A stretch of 64,000 bases of DNA, taken from positions 88,007-152,006 of the forward strand of contig JAEVLN010000035.1 in the NCBI GenBank assembly GCA_018350325.1, read 5' to 3'. The first letter of the stretch is position 1. Every line of letters begins with the position of its first letter. The position numbers and the translations under genes were made by a program. The stretch comes from Globodera rostochiensis (taxonomy: Eukaryota > Nematoda > Chromadorea > Rhabditida > Heteroderidae). This document shows positions 1 through 12,575 of this stretch, piece by piece. The notes below the pieces were generated by a model, which was not told the DNA's origin, did not search any database, and saw nothing but the letters and a program-made list of their open reading frames with translations.

Positions 1-2280
1 TTTGGCGACATATTTAGATCGATTTTTGAAATAAATAACTTATTTAAATTTTCTTTGTGAAATTTTATGAATTACTTCTGGCAGTTTCTTCTTTAATGCA
101 AAGGTTTTTAGATACTCAGAATCTTTACTTTATTTAATACAGTAAAATAAATTATGGTAAATTTTAATTTTTGTTTATTTTTGTTTTTTGAAGATTAAGA
201 TTAAATTTTAGAAAGAATTAAACCATCCTCTGCACTGGTCACACCTTGCATTTGAGAAAAATTCTTCATCTATTTTTTGTTGTGAAATAGGTTTGTTTAA
301 AATTTTAGAGAAGTTTTAATCAAAAAACTTTGTTCTTAGCTTCGAATATATCATTTGTATTAATATATTAAAAATATTTACTATGTGTGTTGATTCTGAA
401 ACTATTTTATCCGTTTAGTTCATCGTTTATATATATATATATAATTTTAAACGAATAACATATATATTATCAACCTTTTGAATACTATGCTCATTATTAT
501 TATTTAATTTAGTTTATTGATACTTTTTTATTTATTGTTACAAATTTATGGCAAATTAAAAAATTTGAATAAATCTTTAGAATGTAAAGTAAAAGATCCA
601 AATTGTGTTAAAAAAACATTTTATTTCAACTTACTTTGACGCTGAAAATTTATTTAAATAATGTGGTTTTTCAAAGGTTCTGTCACGATTAAATATAATA
701 TTCATTAATGTATGCTGTTTTAAAATAAATTTGGAAATAATAATTGATTTTGCTTGAGATAACTAATTAGGAAATGATTTTTCGCCGGATCATGCCGCGT
801 CTCCAGAAAAAATTTGTTGTAAAAAACAAAACAATTTAACCAATTTTTCTCCAGAATACGAAATTTTAAAAAACCAAAAGGTTTTGCTTTGCAATTAATT
901 GTTACAAAGATATTTAGTGTATATTTTTGCAATCTCATTTCTCTGCTTATGAAATATATTTATTTGAGATTTCGATTTTAAAAAATAATAAAATTTAAAT
1001 GCACTTAAGCACTTCACTCAGTATATACTTATCGTTTACCCGATCCCAAGATTACCTTAATTTATTTTTGATGTAAATATTTACATGATAATTAAAGGTA
1101 TTTTCATTTATTTGTGTTTATTTTGAAGCACTTTAACTTTTTTAAGTACACGTTTGAATAATTTTTTTTTAATATAACATTTTATTTGGTTTCTCTTCTT
1201 ATTAGAATATATTCATATTTCAGCTTATTTCAATATACGCAAATTAAATTTTAAAAGGAATAAACATAATTAGAACTTTATCCTGAATAAAAATTAAGGC
1301 CTGCTGAATGATCGGAAGATTGACGTTACATCGGTCGTGCTTATTGTAATTTAAAATTCTAATAATATTAATTTTGTCAATTTAATAAGTTTCTTTAAAC
1401 AGGTAAAAAAGCTAATTTTATATTGATTTTTACGCATAGTTTAAGATTATTTCGATAAAAATTACATTTAATTTGATTTTTATAATGTTAAAATATTGCG
1501 TTCCTTCAATCCGGCGTGATTAATCAATGATTTTTGTTCCATATTTTCCAATTTCAAATAAATACAAAATTTACTTCCGCTAGATTTTGTTACATACAAG
1601 TTCAATTTTCAGTTTAAACCATTGTACCAGTTGGCGTAATTCTTTAGCACCTGCCCGCTGTCGTTTTGGACGCACAGCGGCGGCAGGAGACAAGTAAATT
1701 AGTGTTGTGGTTAACTCCCAAAAAGAAATTTTACTTTATTTATACAAAAATTTATTAAAAATTACATTAATTTTAAAATTATTATTTAAGCTGCTTTTTA
1801 GATAAACGGAAATTAAATTGCTTATTCAAACACTAGAAATAGAATGTTTAGAAATAAAAACTTTACTTGCCGGTAAAGATAATATCATTTATTAATCTTT
1901 ATTAATTCTCTTTAGTTAGTTTATATTGCAAATTTATTCACCTCATTATAATTTTTACTGCTTATTTTTTATCGATGAATTTTGTGTCGTCATTTTTTTG
2001 CAATATTCCAAAATTAATATTTTGAAGTCTTGTGGGGAACGAGAAACAAAATATATAAAATCATTTGAATTTTTTAAACCGGTTAGTCTTTACATTAATA
2101 TTATAATAAAAAAGAGCTAACAATTTAAAGCAATAAGATGCATGAAATTTGGTCATTAATTTGTTTTTTTATACGTGACTTTGCTAGTTTTGATTTTATT
2201 TCTTACTTACATTGTAAGTTATATTAATTATTTAAACAATTATATAGATAATCCCTTTAAATAATATTATTAAGTCTTAC
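1..2280. other. AT-rich DNA without a supported gene
   Basis: The plus strand is T-rich for most of this stretch. A short (TA)n tract lies near 428-442. A GC island at 1648-1685 holds a perfect 7-bp stem, CCGCTGT pairing with ACAGCGG around a 12-nt loop. It could be part of a small exon or a structured RNA, but nothing identifies it. No open frame here has splice-site or composition support. Confidence 0.5.
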
Positions 2281-3069
2281 TGAACCTGGGTAGCAACCCG
2301 TCGTGATAAGCAGTATTTACGCCTTTTTTGTTGTGCCTCCTTCTCTGCTTCCTCGAGTATCTTCTCTGCATCCTTGATTCATTTATATTTAAATTTTTAA
2401 GATTTTAGTGCATGCTTTTTGAAATAAAAAATTTAATGAGTCATTCTTTAACTTGATTTGTTTTTGTATTAAATTTTTAAGTTTATAAAAACCCTCAGAA
2501 TGATTTTTAATTATACAGAAATATGAATATTTTCTATTTATTTAGTTAAATAAGCTGAACTAGACGTTATCATAATAAAGGCTCTGGCGCTTCGCTTCGC
2601 TACAAATTTTAGATTAACTTGTTTTAAATGATCTAATATTTTTTGATAATTTCATTAATTCATTATTGTTTGACAATAATTCACTTTGTTCATTTATTTG
2701 TATCGATCATATGCCATAGGAAAAGCCATTTATAACGTTTTAAGAGGCTCCGGATTTATTCATTTTAATATATTTAAAAATAAACATTTTTGGAAGATTT
2801 GCTAGTTAGCTTAGCTGTTCTGTCTCCTTACTTATTATTGTAATTAAATTGCAAGTTTTTGTGTTGCAATATTTTATTCATGCTATGGAGGATTGCCTTC
2901 GGTTTATTGCGACTTTTCTATTTTAATAAAAGATTAATTATTATTAGCAGTTGTTTATTTTTTTACTTATACTTGCACAAATTTGCTTGGGATAGGCTCC
3001 GTCTTCCGTGACCCACGGCACTTTTGCCTCAACACGAGTTGTGATTGATTTGCTGTCATAATTATTGCT
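2281..3069 (-). CDS. Two-exon fragment of an unidentified gene
   Basis: Two GC islands in T-rich DNA read as plausible minus-strand exons. The first, 3069-2973, encodes a segment containing KVPWVTEDGAYPK, with a TTTTATGC-like run before an AG and a GTATAAG donor. The second, about 2365-2281, encodes a charged helix containing EEAEKEAQQKRRK and ends at a GTAAGA donor. If the first exon ends at 2973 (phase 1) and the second starts after TGCAG at 2366, the frame stays open through a 607-bp intron. The lysine/glutamate helix looks like coiled coil. I do not recognise the family. The plus strand of the second island is also open, so strand is uncertain. The next downstream exon would lie left of 2281. 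Confidence 0.3.
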
Positions 3070-3470
3070 CTTTTATGCTTTATTATTTTCAATGATTATT
3101 ATGAATATAGATCGTATCATTGCATGTGTACTATCTTTTGTTTCATATTGATATATAATAAAATTTTATTATATTTAAGATTGAATTGTTTTGTTAATAT
3201 TAAAATCAATAGATTTTTTTGTTTTTGATTTTGTTAAATTTTTTTCAAATTCAATCGGCGCGATGTCCTTTTATAATTTTATATTTTAAAATTATTTCGT
3301 TTTAGTCATGTTTTTTTTAATTATTATACTTTTTATCATATACAAGCGCAACTTTTTATTTGGTTTCATAAATAGCAACTAACATATACCTATTAACTTC
3401 TATAACGGCGCAGTTTAAATTTATTAAAGTATTCTTATAAACTTGTATTTTTTAAATACGAGTGCCCTAG

Positions 3471-6400
3471 ATTACTCTAACCGACTGACTCTCTCCTTTT
3501 AGCACACTATTTCTTCAAAAAATAAAATGTTCAAAAAAGTAACTAAAAAATTATTAGATGGGGTGCGTTGATGACCAAATTACTCTAACCGACTGACTCT
3601 CTCCTTTTAGCACACTATTTCTTCAAAAAATAAAATGTTCAAAAAAGTAACTAAAAAATTATTAGATGGGGTGCGTTGATGACCAAATTACTCTAACCGA
3701 CTGACTCTCTCCTTTTAGCACACTATTTCTTCAAAAAATAAAATGTTCAAAAAAGTAACTAAAAATTATTAGATGGGGTGCGTTGATGACCAAATTACTC
3801 TAACCGTCTGACTCTCTCTTTTTAGCACACTATTTCTTCAAAAAATAAAATGTTCAAAAAAGTAAACTAAAAAATTATTAGATGGGGTGCGTTGATGACC
3901 AAATTACTCTAACCGTCTGACTCTCTCTTTTTAGCACACTAATTCTTTAAAAAATAAAATGTTTAAAAAAGTAACTAAAAAATTATTAGATGGGGTGCGT
4001 TGATGACCAAATTACTCTAACTGTCTGACTCTCTCCTTTTAGCACACTATTTCTTCAAAAAATAAAATGTTCAAAAAAGTAACTAAAAAATTATTAGATT
4101 GGGTGCGTTGATGACCAAATTACTCTAACCGTCCGACTCTCTCTTTTTAGCACACTATTTCTTCAAAAAATAAAATGTTTAAAAAAGTAACTAAAAAATT
4201 ATTAGATGGGGTGCGTTGATGACCAAATTACTCTAACCGACTGACTCTCTCCTTTTAGCACACTATTTCTTCAAAAAATAAATGTTCAAAAAAGTAACTA
4301 AAAAATTATTAGATGGGGTGCGTTGATGACCAAATTACTCTAACCGCCTGACTCTCTCTTTTTAGCACACTATTTCTTCAAAAAATAAAATGTTCAAAAA
4401 AGTAACTAAAAAATTATTAGATGGGGTGCGTTGATGACCAAATTACTCTAACCGTCTGACTCTCTCTTTTTAGCACACTATTTCTTCAAAAAATAAAATG
4501 TTTAAAAAAGTAACTAAAAAATTATTAGATGGGGTGCGTTGATGACCAAATTACTCTAACCGACTGACTCTCTCCTTTTAGCACACTATTTCTTCAAAAA
4601 ATAAAATGTTCAAAAAAGTAACTAAAAAATTATTAGATGGGGTGCGTTGATGACCAAATTACTCTAACCGTCTGACTCTCTCTTTTTAGCACACTATTTC
4701 TTCAAAAAATAAAATGTTTAAAAAAGTAACTAAAAAAGGGTGCGTTGATGACCAAATTACTCTAACCGACTGACTCTCTCCTTTTAGCACACTATTTCTT
4801 CAAAAAATAAAATGTTCAAAAAAGTAACTAAAAAATTATTAGATTGGGTGCGTTGATGACCAAATTACTCTAACCGTCCGACTCTCTCTTTTTAGCACAC
4901 TATTTCTTCAAAAAATAAAATGTTCAAAAAAGTAAACTAAAAAATTAACCAAATTACTCTAACCGTCTGACTCTCTCTTTTTAGCACACTAATTCTTTAA
5001 AAAATAAAATGTTTAAAAAAGTAACTAAAAAATTATTAGATGGGGTGCGTTGATGACCAAATTACTCTAACCGTCTGACTCTCTCCTTTTAGCACACTAT
5101 TTCTTCAAAAAATAAAATGTTCAAAAAAGTAACTAAAAATTATTAGATGGGGTGCGTTGATGACCAAATTACTCTAACCGTCTGACTCTCTCTTTTCAGC
5201 ACACTATTTCATCAAAAAATAAAATGTTCAAAAAAGTAACTAAAAAATTAATAATGGGGTGCGTTGGTGACCAAATTACTCTAACCGACTGACTCTCTCC
5301 TTTTAGCACACTATTTCTTCAAAAAATAAAATGTTCAAAAAAGTAACTAAAAAATTATTAGATGGGGTGCGTTGATGACCAAATTACTCTAACCGACTGA
5401 CTCTCTCCTTTTAGCACACTATTTCTTCAAAAAATAAAATGTTCAAAAAAGTAACTAAAAATTATTAGATGGGGTGCGTTATGACCAAATTACTCTAACC
5501 GACTGACTCTCTCCTTTTAGCACACTATTTCTTCAAAAAATAAAATGTTCAAAAAAGTAACTAAAAATTATTAGATGGGGTGCGTTGATGACCAAATTAC
5601 TCTAACCGTCTGACTCTCTCTTTTTAGCACACTATTTCTTCAAAAAATAAAATGTTCAAAAAAGTAACTAAAAAAATTATTAGATGGGGTGCGTTGATGA
5701 CCAAATTACTCTAACCGACTGACTCTCTCCTTTTAGCACACTATTTCTTCAAAAAATAAAATGTTCAAAAAAGTAACTAAAAAATTATTAGATGGGGTGC
5801 GTTGATGACCAAATTACTCTAACCGACTGACTCTCTCCTTTTAGCACACTATTTCTTCAAAAAATAAAATGTTCAAAAAAGTAACTAAAAAATTATTAGA
5901 TGGGGTGCGTTGATGACCAAATTACTCTAACCGACTGACTCTCTCCTTTTAGCACACTATTTCTTCAAAAAATAAAATGTTCAAAAAAGTAACTAAAAAT
6001 TATTAGATGGGGTGCGTTGATGACCAAATTACTCTAACCGTCTGACTCTCTCTTTTTAGCACACTATTTCTTCAAAAAATAAAATGTTCAAAAAAGTAAA
6101 CTAAAAAATTATTAGATGGGGTGCGTTGATGACCAAATTACTCTAACCGTCTGACTCTCTCTTTTTAGCACACTAATTCTTTAAAAAATAAAATGTTTAA
6201 AAAAGTAACTAAAAAATTATTTGATGGGGTGCGTTGATGACCAAATTACTCTAACCGTCTGACTCTCTCCTTTTAGCACACTATTTCTTCAAAAAATAAA
6301 ATGTTCAAAAAAGTAACTAAAAAATTATTAGATGGTGTGCGTTGATGACCAAATTACTATAACCGTCTGACTCTCTCTTTTTAGCACACTATTTCTTCAA

Positions 6401-6641
6401 AAAATAAAATGTTCAAAAAAGTAACTAAAAAATTATTAGATGGGGTGCGTTGATGACCAAATTACTCTAACCGTCTGACTCTCTCTTTTTAGCACACTAT
6501 TTCTTCAAAAAATAAAATGTTTAAAAAAGTAACTAAAAAATTATTAGATGGGGTGCGTTGATGACCAAATTACTCTAACCGACTGACTCTCTCCTTTTAG
6601 CACACTATTTCTTCAAAAAATAAAATGTTCAAAAAAGTAAC
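3471..6641. repeat. 108-bp tandem satellite, about 29 units
   Basis: Units start with ATTACTCTAACCG and recur every 108 bp (3471, 3579, 3687 and so on), ending in a partial unit at 6641. Variants are easy to score: GACTGACTCTCTCC versus GTCTGACTCTCTCT, ATTTCTTC versus AATTCTTT, GTTCA versus GTTTA, five versus six A before TTATTAG, and GTAACT versus GTAAACT. Two units carry internal deletions, near 4735 and 4946. Every unit holds a pyrimidine tract followed by TTTTAGCAC, which resembles a splice acceptor, but there is no long open frame. The order of variants is itself repeated, so the array grew partly by duplicating multi-unit blocks. Confidence 0.98.
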
Positions 6642-7850
6642 AAATTTATTAAAAACAAAAATTTAAAGTGTTATTAAAATCAAGTAAAATAAATATATTA
6701 ATGGGCGATTTGACCCACTCATATATAAATAATAATTAATTCATTTCTCCTTTAAAATAAGTCACAGCAATGATGAGGAAATTTGGGAAACAAAAAATCA
6801 AGTAATTACGGAAATTATAATTGTACATAATTCATTACGATGAAATGCAAATAATTATTAAAAAAAGAAACTCAACAGCAATTTCAAATATAAATTAATA
6901 CAACCCTGTTAATGCATTTAACAAATTGGATCCATTGCTTACTGCTACGCCATCGTGCAAACCATGCCTCCGAGCAAAATTTAAGATAAAATAACTATCC
7001 ATGCTATACTTCAACGTTTACACTAAATACATATAAAGGGTATTATTAAAATTAAAAAAACGCTTTATCAATTCTTGGAACTTATTGGCAAGTTTTTATG
7101 ATGGCTGATCAAGGAGTTTATGTGTCTATAATCTTTTGAAAAGGTGGAAAAACATTATCATATGTACAATTACCACTGTGATTTATTTAATTAAAGATTG
7201 AAATATATTATCTGTGACAGTTCAGGTAAACACATATAATGTATGAAAATCTTCGTTTCAAAAATAATGAGGAAAGACGATTAATTCAGTACAAAAAATT
7301 CAGGCCTTTTAGTTTTCCTTAAATTTTGCCAAGTTAGAGGAATATTATTTTTAAAAAATCAATAAAACGGAAAACCAAAAAATCATAATCCAAGCATGTC
7401 GAGGCAGAGGATTGGATTTAGGGTTCGTCTGGGTCTCTTTGCCGTAGAATGTGGATAAATAATAAAGCCAAAATAATATTTTTAATTAAAAAAACAACTC
7501 TGGAAAAAGGTACTGATGATTCAAAAAATATTTTAAAACTTTAATTTTCTCGTTAAAAATAAAAAATAAAATTACATTAAACAAAACAAATTATATTAAT
7601 CTATATTTAAATATTTACTAAAAAAAATATAAAGCATAATTTTAACGCGGAGCGGCCAAGAATTGCACAAAATTTCATTTAATACAGGGCTTGGCAACTA
7701 TTCACATTGTGACCGATTCCATTTAGAAGAAAATGAATGAATTTAAAGTCCTAGAAAAATACTGATTAAAATATATATGCGACAGTATGTTTTTCCCAAT
7801 AAATCAATGATGAAAGTTATTGAATTAATAAAACAATTTTAACAATTACG
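6642..7850. other. A-rich spacer after the satellite
   Basis: The plus strand becomes A-rich immediately after the array. Small GC islands at 6925-6985 and 7383-7450 are open in several frames on both strands, so they give no reliable strand or product. A GTAAGC donor-like site lies on the minus strand near 6950. Nothing here can be named. Confidence 0.4.
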
Positions 7851-7949
7851 GCAGTCCACGAGGCTGACCACACACTTGCATTGGCTGCATTTGAATTTAG
7901 CCACAAGCAGTCATCTCAAGCGCCATTCATGGCGGAGGAGCACGTGTAA
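7824..7949 (+). CDS. Exon-like open frame, unidentified
   Basis: A GC island in A-rich DNA is open on the plus strand from 7824 to a TAA at 7947-7949. The conserved-looking core includes VHEADHTLALAAFEF and ends MAEEHV. A CAG at 7852-7854 could be an acceptor, and GTGTAA at 7944 a weak donor, which would make an internal exon of about 90 bp. The antisense strand is also open over part of the island. No domain is recognised. Composition is the main support. Confidence 0.22.
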   Translation: MNKTILTITAVHEADHTLALAAFEFSHKQSSQAPFMAEEHV

Positions 7950-8913
7950 TCAATTTACAAAAAAATGGTATGCCTTTTTATTGATAACATATTAATACAT
8001 ATAACAATGATCGCAAGAAGATTATCAATAAAAAATAATTTCAATTTATTATATACAAAGCATTAAAAATGAGCAATAACTAATAAAAAATCTTATTAAT
8101 GATTGAGATCCCCTATTTTTAATAAATGAAATGCAACTATTTCTCTACAGAACAAGAAACAATCATCAATCAAGGAAGGAAGGAAAGTGGTATCCCACAA
8201 GAAAGAGATATGAAAGATATGAAAAAAATTGTGTAATTTTCAAAAGACAAATTAAAAATGGATTAATTAAAATATACTTAACAATAATAAATAAGAAACC
8301 GGTTTGATAAATTCGATCGGTTGTTTCAAAATGATTTTTTCTGCTATTGTATTATATTCTTAAACTGAATACATAAATAACGCTAAATCAATTGGAGCTT
8401 CTAAGAAGAATGAATAATAAAATCAAAATATAAAACATAATGCTAAAGAACTTATTTTGACTTATAACGAAAAAAATTTATATAATATTAAAAGTTCAAT
8501 TAAAAAAGAATCGATTGCCTATTATTAATTTGTAATAAACATGAGTGAAAACTTTTTATTTTGTTTTATTATTTTTATCAATAAAATTATCATGTTGGCT
8601 TTGTATTTATTATATTTTTATTTTGGTTGCATTCCTGAAAATATACAAAATCAATTATCTGTTCCTGTTTAAAGTTATTTTTCTTATAAAATTTGAATTA
8701 TTTTATAAAGGGCAGATCAAATTACACATTTTTGCCATTTTTTTATAGGCTTTCTGTATTTGAAACTCTCGACATCAGCTCTATGCATTTTTGTAGAATG
8801 ACATTTAATTATTATTCTTGACCTTTACTTATATAAAAATTATTTGATTGTTAGCAATTTATATATGTTTTTAGTGTTTAACTAATTGTCTGGCCCCCGC
8901 TGTTTGGCCTTAC

Positions 8914-9045
8914 GAATTCAATATCCTGATGTTTGCGTCGAAAAGTACTTGGTACTGTTATTTAATAGCATTATAAAAATAAATCGCTTTTAAGTTTTTA
9001 AACCTGATTTGGACTTTTCCGGTCGGCATAGAAAAACGAAGGTGT
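8914..9045 (-). CDS. Two short exons joined by a 49-bp intron, unidentified
   Basis: On the minus strand an open segment ending in FYADRKSPNQ at 9004 is followed by GT at 9003. Forty-nine bases later TAACAG (ending 8955) leads into a segment reading YQVLFDANIRILN, which ends at a strong GTAAGG donor (8913-8908). The phase is zero across the intron and no stop intervenes. Intron length and acceptor fit the other candidate introns in the window. Against it, the plus strand of the same DNA is also open, and no protein family is recognised. Confidence 0.28.
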
Positions 9046-9414
9046 TTGTTTTTTATGTTACAAAAGATTTGGTTGTTATTATTTCAATTAAGTACCAAAC
9101 CATACTGGCTATATTATTAATTCCATTTTTTATTGAAAATAAATTTAATAATTTCATTTTTAATTATTCAAATTTAGAAAGAAACTAAAACAATTTATAA
9201 TTGTTACAAATTTAATGCATTTATTTTTTATTTGTATCTTTAATTTTCTTCCGTATCACCAAAAGGGCAATTCTTTGATGGTTGGTACCCGGCATTTTCG
9301 TCGTTGCAACTTTTTAATTAATGCATTTTGATAATATCATCATGTATGATCAGCATTTATATATGGATTTTGATTATTGGTCAATATTTTGTTTTTTTTC
9401 TGAGTTTTTTTTGT

Positions 9415-9639
9415 TTATTTAATATGATAATAATACATCGTATTAATCAGATTGAACGCATTAAGCCTTTGCGGCGCAATAAAAAGATGCCCTGGCACTT
9501 TACTTTGCCATTCGGAAATGGGTGCATTTAAAATAGTTGCGTTCGGTACGTTGGTTTTACAATAATTTTTCAAAGGCAGGATGGTTGCTGTGATTAGGCC
9601 GTCAGCCGAATAGCAACATTTTTTATAATCGCATTTCAA
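9415..9639 (-). CDS. Open frame of 74 codons, unidentified
   Basis: The frame begins at an ATG at 9639 and reads through a GC island at 9450-9620 with mixed, protein-like composition (for example ADGLITATILPLK and SEWQSKVPGH), then trails into AT-rich hydrophobic codons near its end. Two adjacent cysteines lie near the start. A real exon would probably stop before the AT-rich tail, near 9460. No domain is recognised. Frames of this length are expected by chance here, so only the composition supports it. Confidence 0.2.
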   Translation of the reverse strand: MKCDYKKCCYSADGLITATILPLKNYCKTNVPNATILNAPISEWQSKVPGHLFIAPQRLNAFNLINTMYYYHIK

Positions 9640-10309
9640 AATTTTATTAATAATAAATATTGTTTTTAAATCATGTTAATTTCACACAACTTCATTCTAA
9701 TTTTAAGAACACGCTTATTGTACTTGTAAAATAGCTTCTTTTTTTTCTTTAAGGTACTTTTTCCAAAATAAACAAATAAATAAATCTTTAGCATTTATTT
9801 TAATATGGTTTTTTCTTTTATAAAGATTTTAACGAATTAAAACCAAATATTAATTATTATTATTATTAATCATGAAAAATAATTAAAATCAAAATAAAAT
9901 TGATTTAAAAAAATAAAATAGATATTAAACAAAGATAAAAAAAATAATCATTATCCCAAATAATTAAGAAAATATATTAATATTAAAAACCTGTCATGTA
10001 TAATCAAATATTGCGTAATGTCAATCAATGCAAATCATGTAAATAAATTCGAATTTTGGGGGTTGTACCAATCGGTCGGCTAAAATAGGTACACGAATGG
10101 CAAAGAGTGGGGTAGCATGCGCTATATAGGGGTCGCATGACCATGAAGTTTTACCCACCAGCTCGAAATCAAATCAAGGTATTTTTTATTGTCCCGACCA
10201 AAAACCCAGTCCAAGATCTCTAGGCCTTCAGTTAGATAGGGTAGGTTATGCGCATCTTACCAAACAAAAATTCTAAATAAATTTTATATCATTTTTTTAT
10301 ATTTAAAAT

Positions 10310-10700
10310 GAGACAAACTTTACGGACGCCCCTCCCGAAATAAAATAAGGCAGGTGCTCCGCGGTTATCCGCGGTTAACCGCATTATTTAAAAATCAATA
10401 AAGTTTTCCAAATTTCAAAAATTTTTCAGATCGTGATGTGGCGTCTTTCTAAAATTAATCAAAATTGATGTGTATTGAACCTAATAAGTGATTTTTATCA
10501 GATTTTGTCAATGAATAAAATTTTGAAATCTCTTTCTAACATTTTCATGATTAAAATCTAACAAAGCGCGACCGATCAGAGTAATATTTTCTGTTTTTTG
10601 CGCATTAGTTTCCTAAAATATTTTTAAGAGTGGGATTGGGGGTTCGGCGGTGCCGATAGGCGCCGCCGACGGAAAAAAATCGAATGTCTAACGCCTTATG
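10310..10700. repeat. Degenerate interspersed repeat with GC palindrome
   Basis: A GC-rich start (10318-10382) holds TCCGCGGTTATCCGCGG and GGTTAACCGC, resembling the CCGGTTAACC-rich ends of the element at 46777-47944. At 10645-10668 lies a palindrome, arms CGGCGGTGCC and GGCGCCGCCG around GATA. It is the reverse-complement orientation of the hairpins at 30743, 42996 and 47421. Confidence 0.6.
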
Positions 10701-10859
10701 CTGAGAAAAATCGTCAAAATTTTAGGTAATGAGTTCTAAAATGCACTAATTATTTATGTAAATACTTAGAATTTAACTTTTTATATCTAAAATTTTTGCA
10801 AAAAATTGAAAGAATACTAAAAAGAAGGGATATTAAAATATAAATAAAAAATAAAATAA

Positions 10860-11066
10860 TTACAGCGGAAGGGGCTAGAACCTAGACCAATAAGGAGCAT
10901 ATGCCATATGTACCTATTATTTATCAATACATTAAAAATAGATCATTTAAAGTTTTTTAACAAAAAATTCAAAAAATCACAACAAATCGGAAATCAAACA
11001 GACACAATCGTGGACACGGGTGCACAATTTACATTTCTCAGCCTCGGGATTTATGCACGCCATTGA
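10860..11066 (+). CDS. Open frame with an aspartic-protease-like DTGA motif
   Basis: The frame is open from 10860 to a TGA at 11064-11066, with an internal ATG at 10908. Its end reads DTIVDTGAQFTFLS. The D-T-G triad (11013-11021), preceded by hydrophobic residues and followed by A and a T/S-hydrophobic run, is the active-site pattern of retropepsin-type proteases of LTR elements and of DDI1-like proteins. The frame stops about 14 residues later, and no flap or second conserved element is seen. It could be a retroelement remnant, an exon, or coincidence. A CAG precedes the open region at 10863-10865. Confidence 0.22.
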   Translation, partial: LQRKGLEPRPIRSICHMYLLFINTLKIDHLKFFNKKFKKSQQIGNQTDTIVDTGAQFTFLSLGIYARH

Positions 11067-11336
11067 CAAGTCTTGAAAAAAATTTAAATCAATATGGAAA
11101 CCAAAGGTTGTTAATATAAAAAAATGAAATAACCAAATAATATTACATTAAATTACAGCGAATAAATTTTTAAATGCGCCAATTAGAATTTTTAAAAATT
11201 TAAATGTTCATATAGTAAAATCCCATTAAGGGTTCATCATAATTTCAACTTAATAAAAAAATTGTTTATTAGTTGGTCAGCCGCCAATACAAGTATAGAT
11301 TTTCTAATTGAGGAAGACGAAAAATTGTCAACTAAC

Positions 11337-11390
11337 CTTCTTTGACCCCTGTTCCAAATGTATTCAAAAGCTACTTTCTTATGGTTCTGC
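11337..11390 (-). CDS. Small exon candidate, unidentified
   Basis: On the minus strand CTGCAG precedes 11390 and a GTTAGT donor follows 11337. The 54-bp interval encodes a segment containing VAFEYIWNRGQRR without a stop. Both splice sites are good matches, and the interval is GC-richer than its surroundings. No family can be named from so short a piece. Confidence 0.25.
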
Positions 11391-11956
11391 AGATATAAAG
11401 TTAAATTTTATGTTATTTCAAAAGTATTTTATTATGTAAAAAATTAAATTGAAATTTTATAATTTTATTTTGAAGAAAAAAATCAGCTATACGAATTTTA
11501 ATTACACAAAATAAAAATTAAAGCAAATTTTATTTTAAAAAATACATTTAAAAGAGATTTTAACGAAAGAAAATGAAATTGCTTAGTTAGTTAACCGGTT
11601 TTTTATTGAGTGTGTGTTACGAGAAGAGAAGCTTAAAAGTTTTACAGAGGGAAGCTGCTAAAGAAAAATAAACACATTATTAATTTAATCATTTCATTTC
11701 CAAGTCAATAAGTTGACGACCGCCAATATACTTCTACATAAATAATGCAAAAAGCTAATCAAATTATTAACATAAAATTCTAATAAAGCAAAAATATTTT
11801 AATAAAATTTAAAATCACATAAATATAAAAATTTTATAAATTATTGAAAAAAATATGCATTTTTATTGGCATACCGACATACATTTTCAAGCCTACTTAA
11901 AAAATTAATTTATTATTAGATGCATTATCAGAAAAATTCAATTAAATAATCTCTGA

Positions 11957-12045
11957 TCCAATAAATTTAAATACATCGAGTACAACAACGTGTGGTCGCA
12001 ATACCCCACGGCTGGCTGTGTCAACATGCTGGACATCGCGTGTAT
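11957..12045 (+). CDS. Exon-like island with GC-rich third positions
   Basis: The frame TAC AAC AAC GTG TGG from 11981 to about 12040 has G or C in most third codon positions, unlike the flanking DNA. It encodes a segment reading YNNVWSQYPTAGC and then VNMLDIA. A GAG at 11978-11980 could end the preceding intron, and GTATAT at 12042 could be a donor. The minus strand is also open but shows less third-position bias. No domain is recognised. Confidence 0.27.
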
Positions 12046-12575
12046 ATGGCAAAATCAAATAATTATAATTCACTTTCTTAAAAATAAAAATAAGCGTATT
12101 AAAAATAAAATAACAAAAATATTCAATTTACAGCTATTAAAAAGGCAAAAATAGCTTTAGTAAAAAATAAATACAAATGCAAAACAAAATCAATTGGAAT
12201 TTATGGCTAAAAAACTTGCTCAAGTTTCTTTGGTACTAAACTCATTTATAAACTCACTCACTACATTAAGAAATTCGAGGATTAAAAACAAAAGAATATT
12301 ATGAAGACAAAATGTCACACTATTAATAAACGTATCTACGATAATTATAAAATCACCGAATATTTACAATGTAAACCCCATTAGAGTTAAAGAACTTATT
12401 TGATGGGAAGCGTTGCATCAATTCATTACAATTTAAAAATACAAAAAATATTATTACAAATGCAGTCAACATAAAATCTCGAGAGATTAATCAATAAATT
12501 GGATTATAAACTACACTAAAAATTATAATAGGGCTGATTCAAAATAAGGCAATTCAAAAATAAAGCTGCTAAAAC

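Noticed and set aside
2580..2605. GGCTCTGGCGCTTCGCTTCG island
   Set aside because: A single short GC-rich patch with no second copy found in the window and no frame support, so not called.
10870..10890. B-box match GGTTCTAGCCC on the minus strand
   Set aside because: No cloverleaf or A box could be placed. It falls in an open frame and probably arises by chance.
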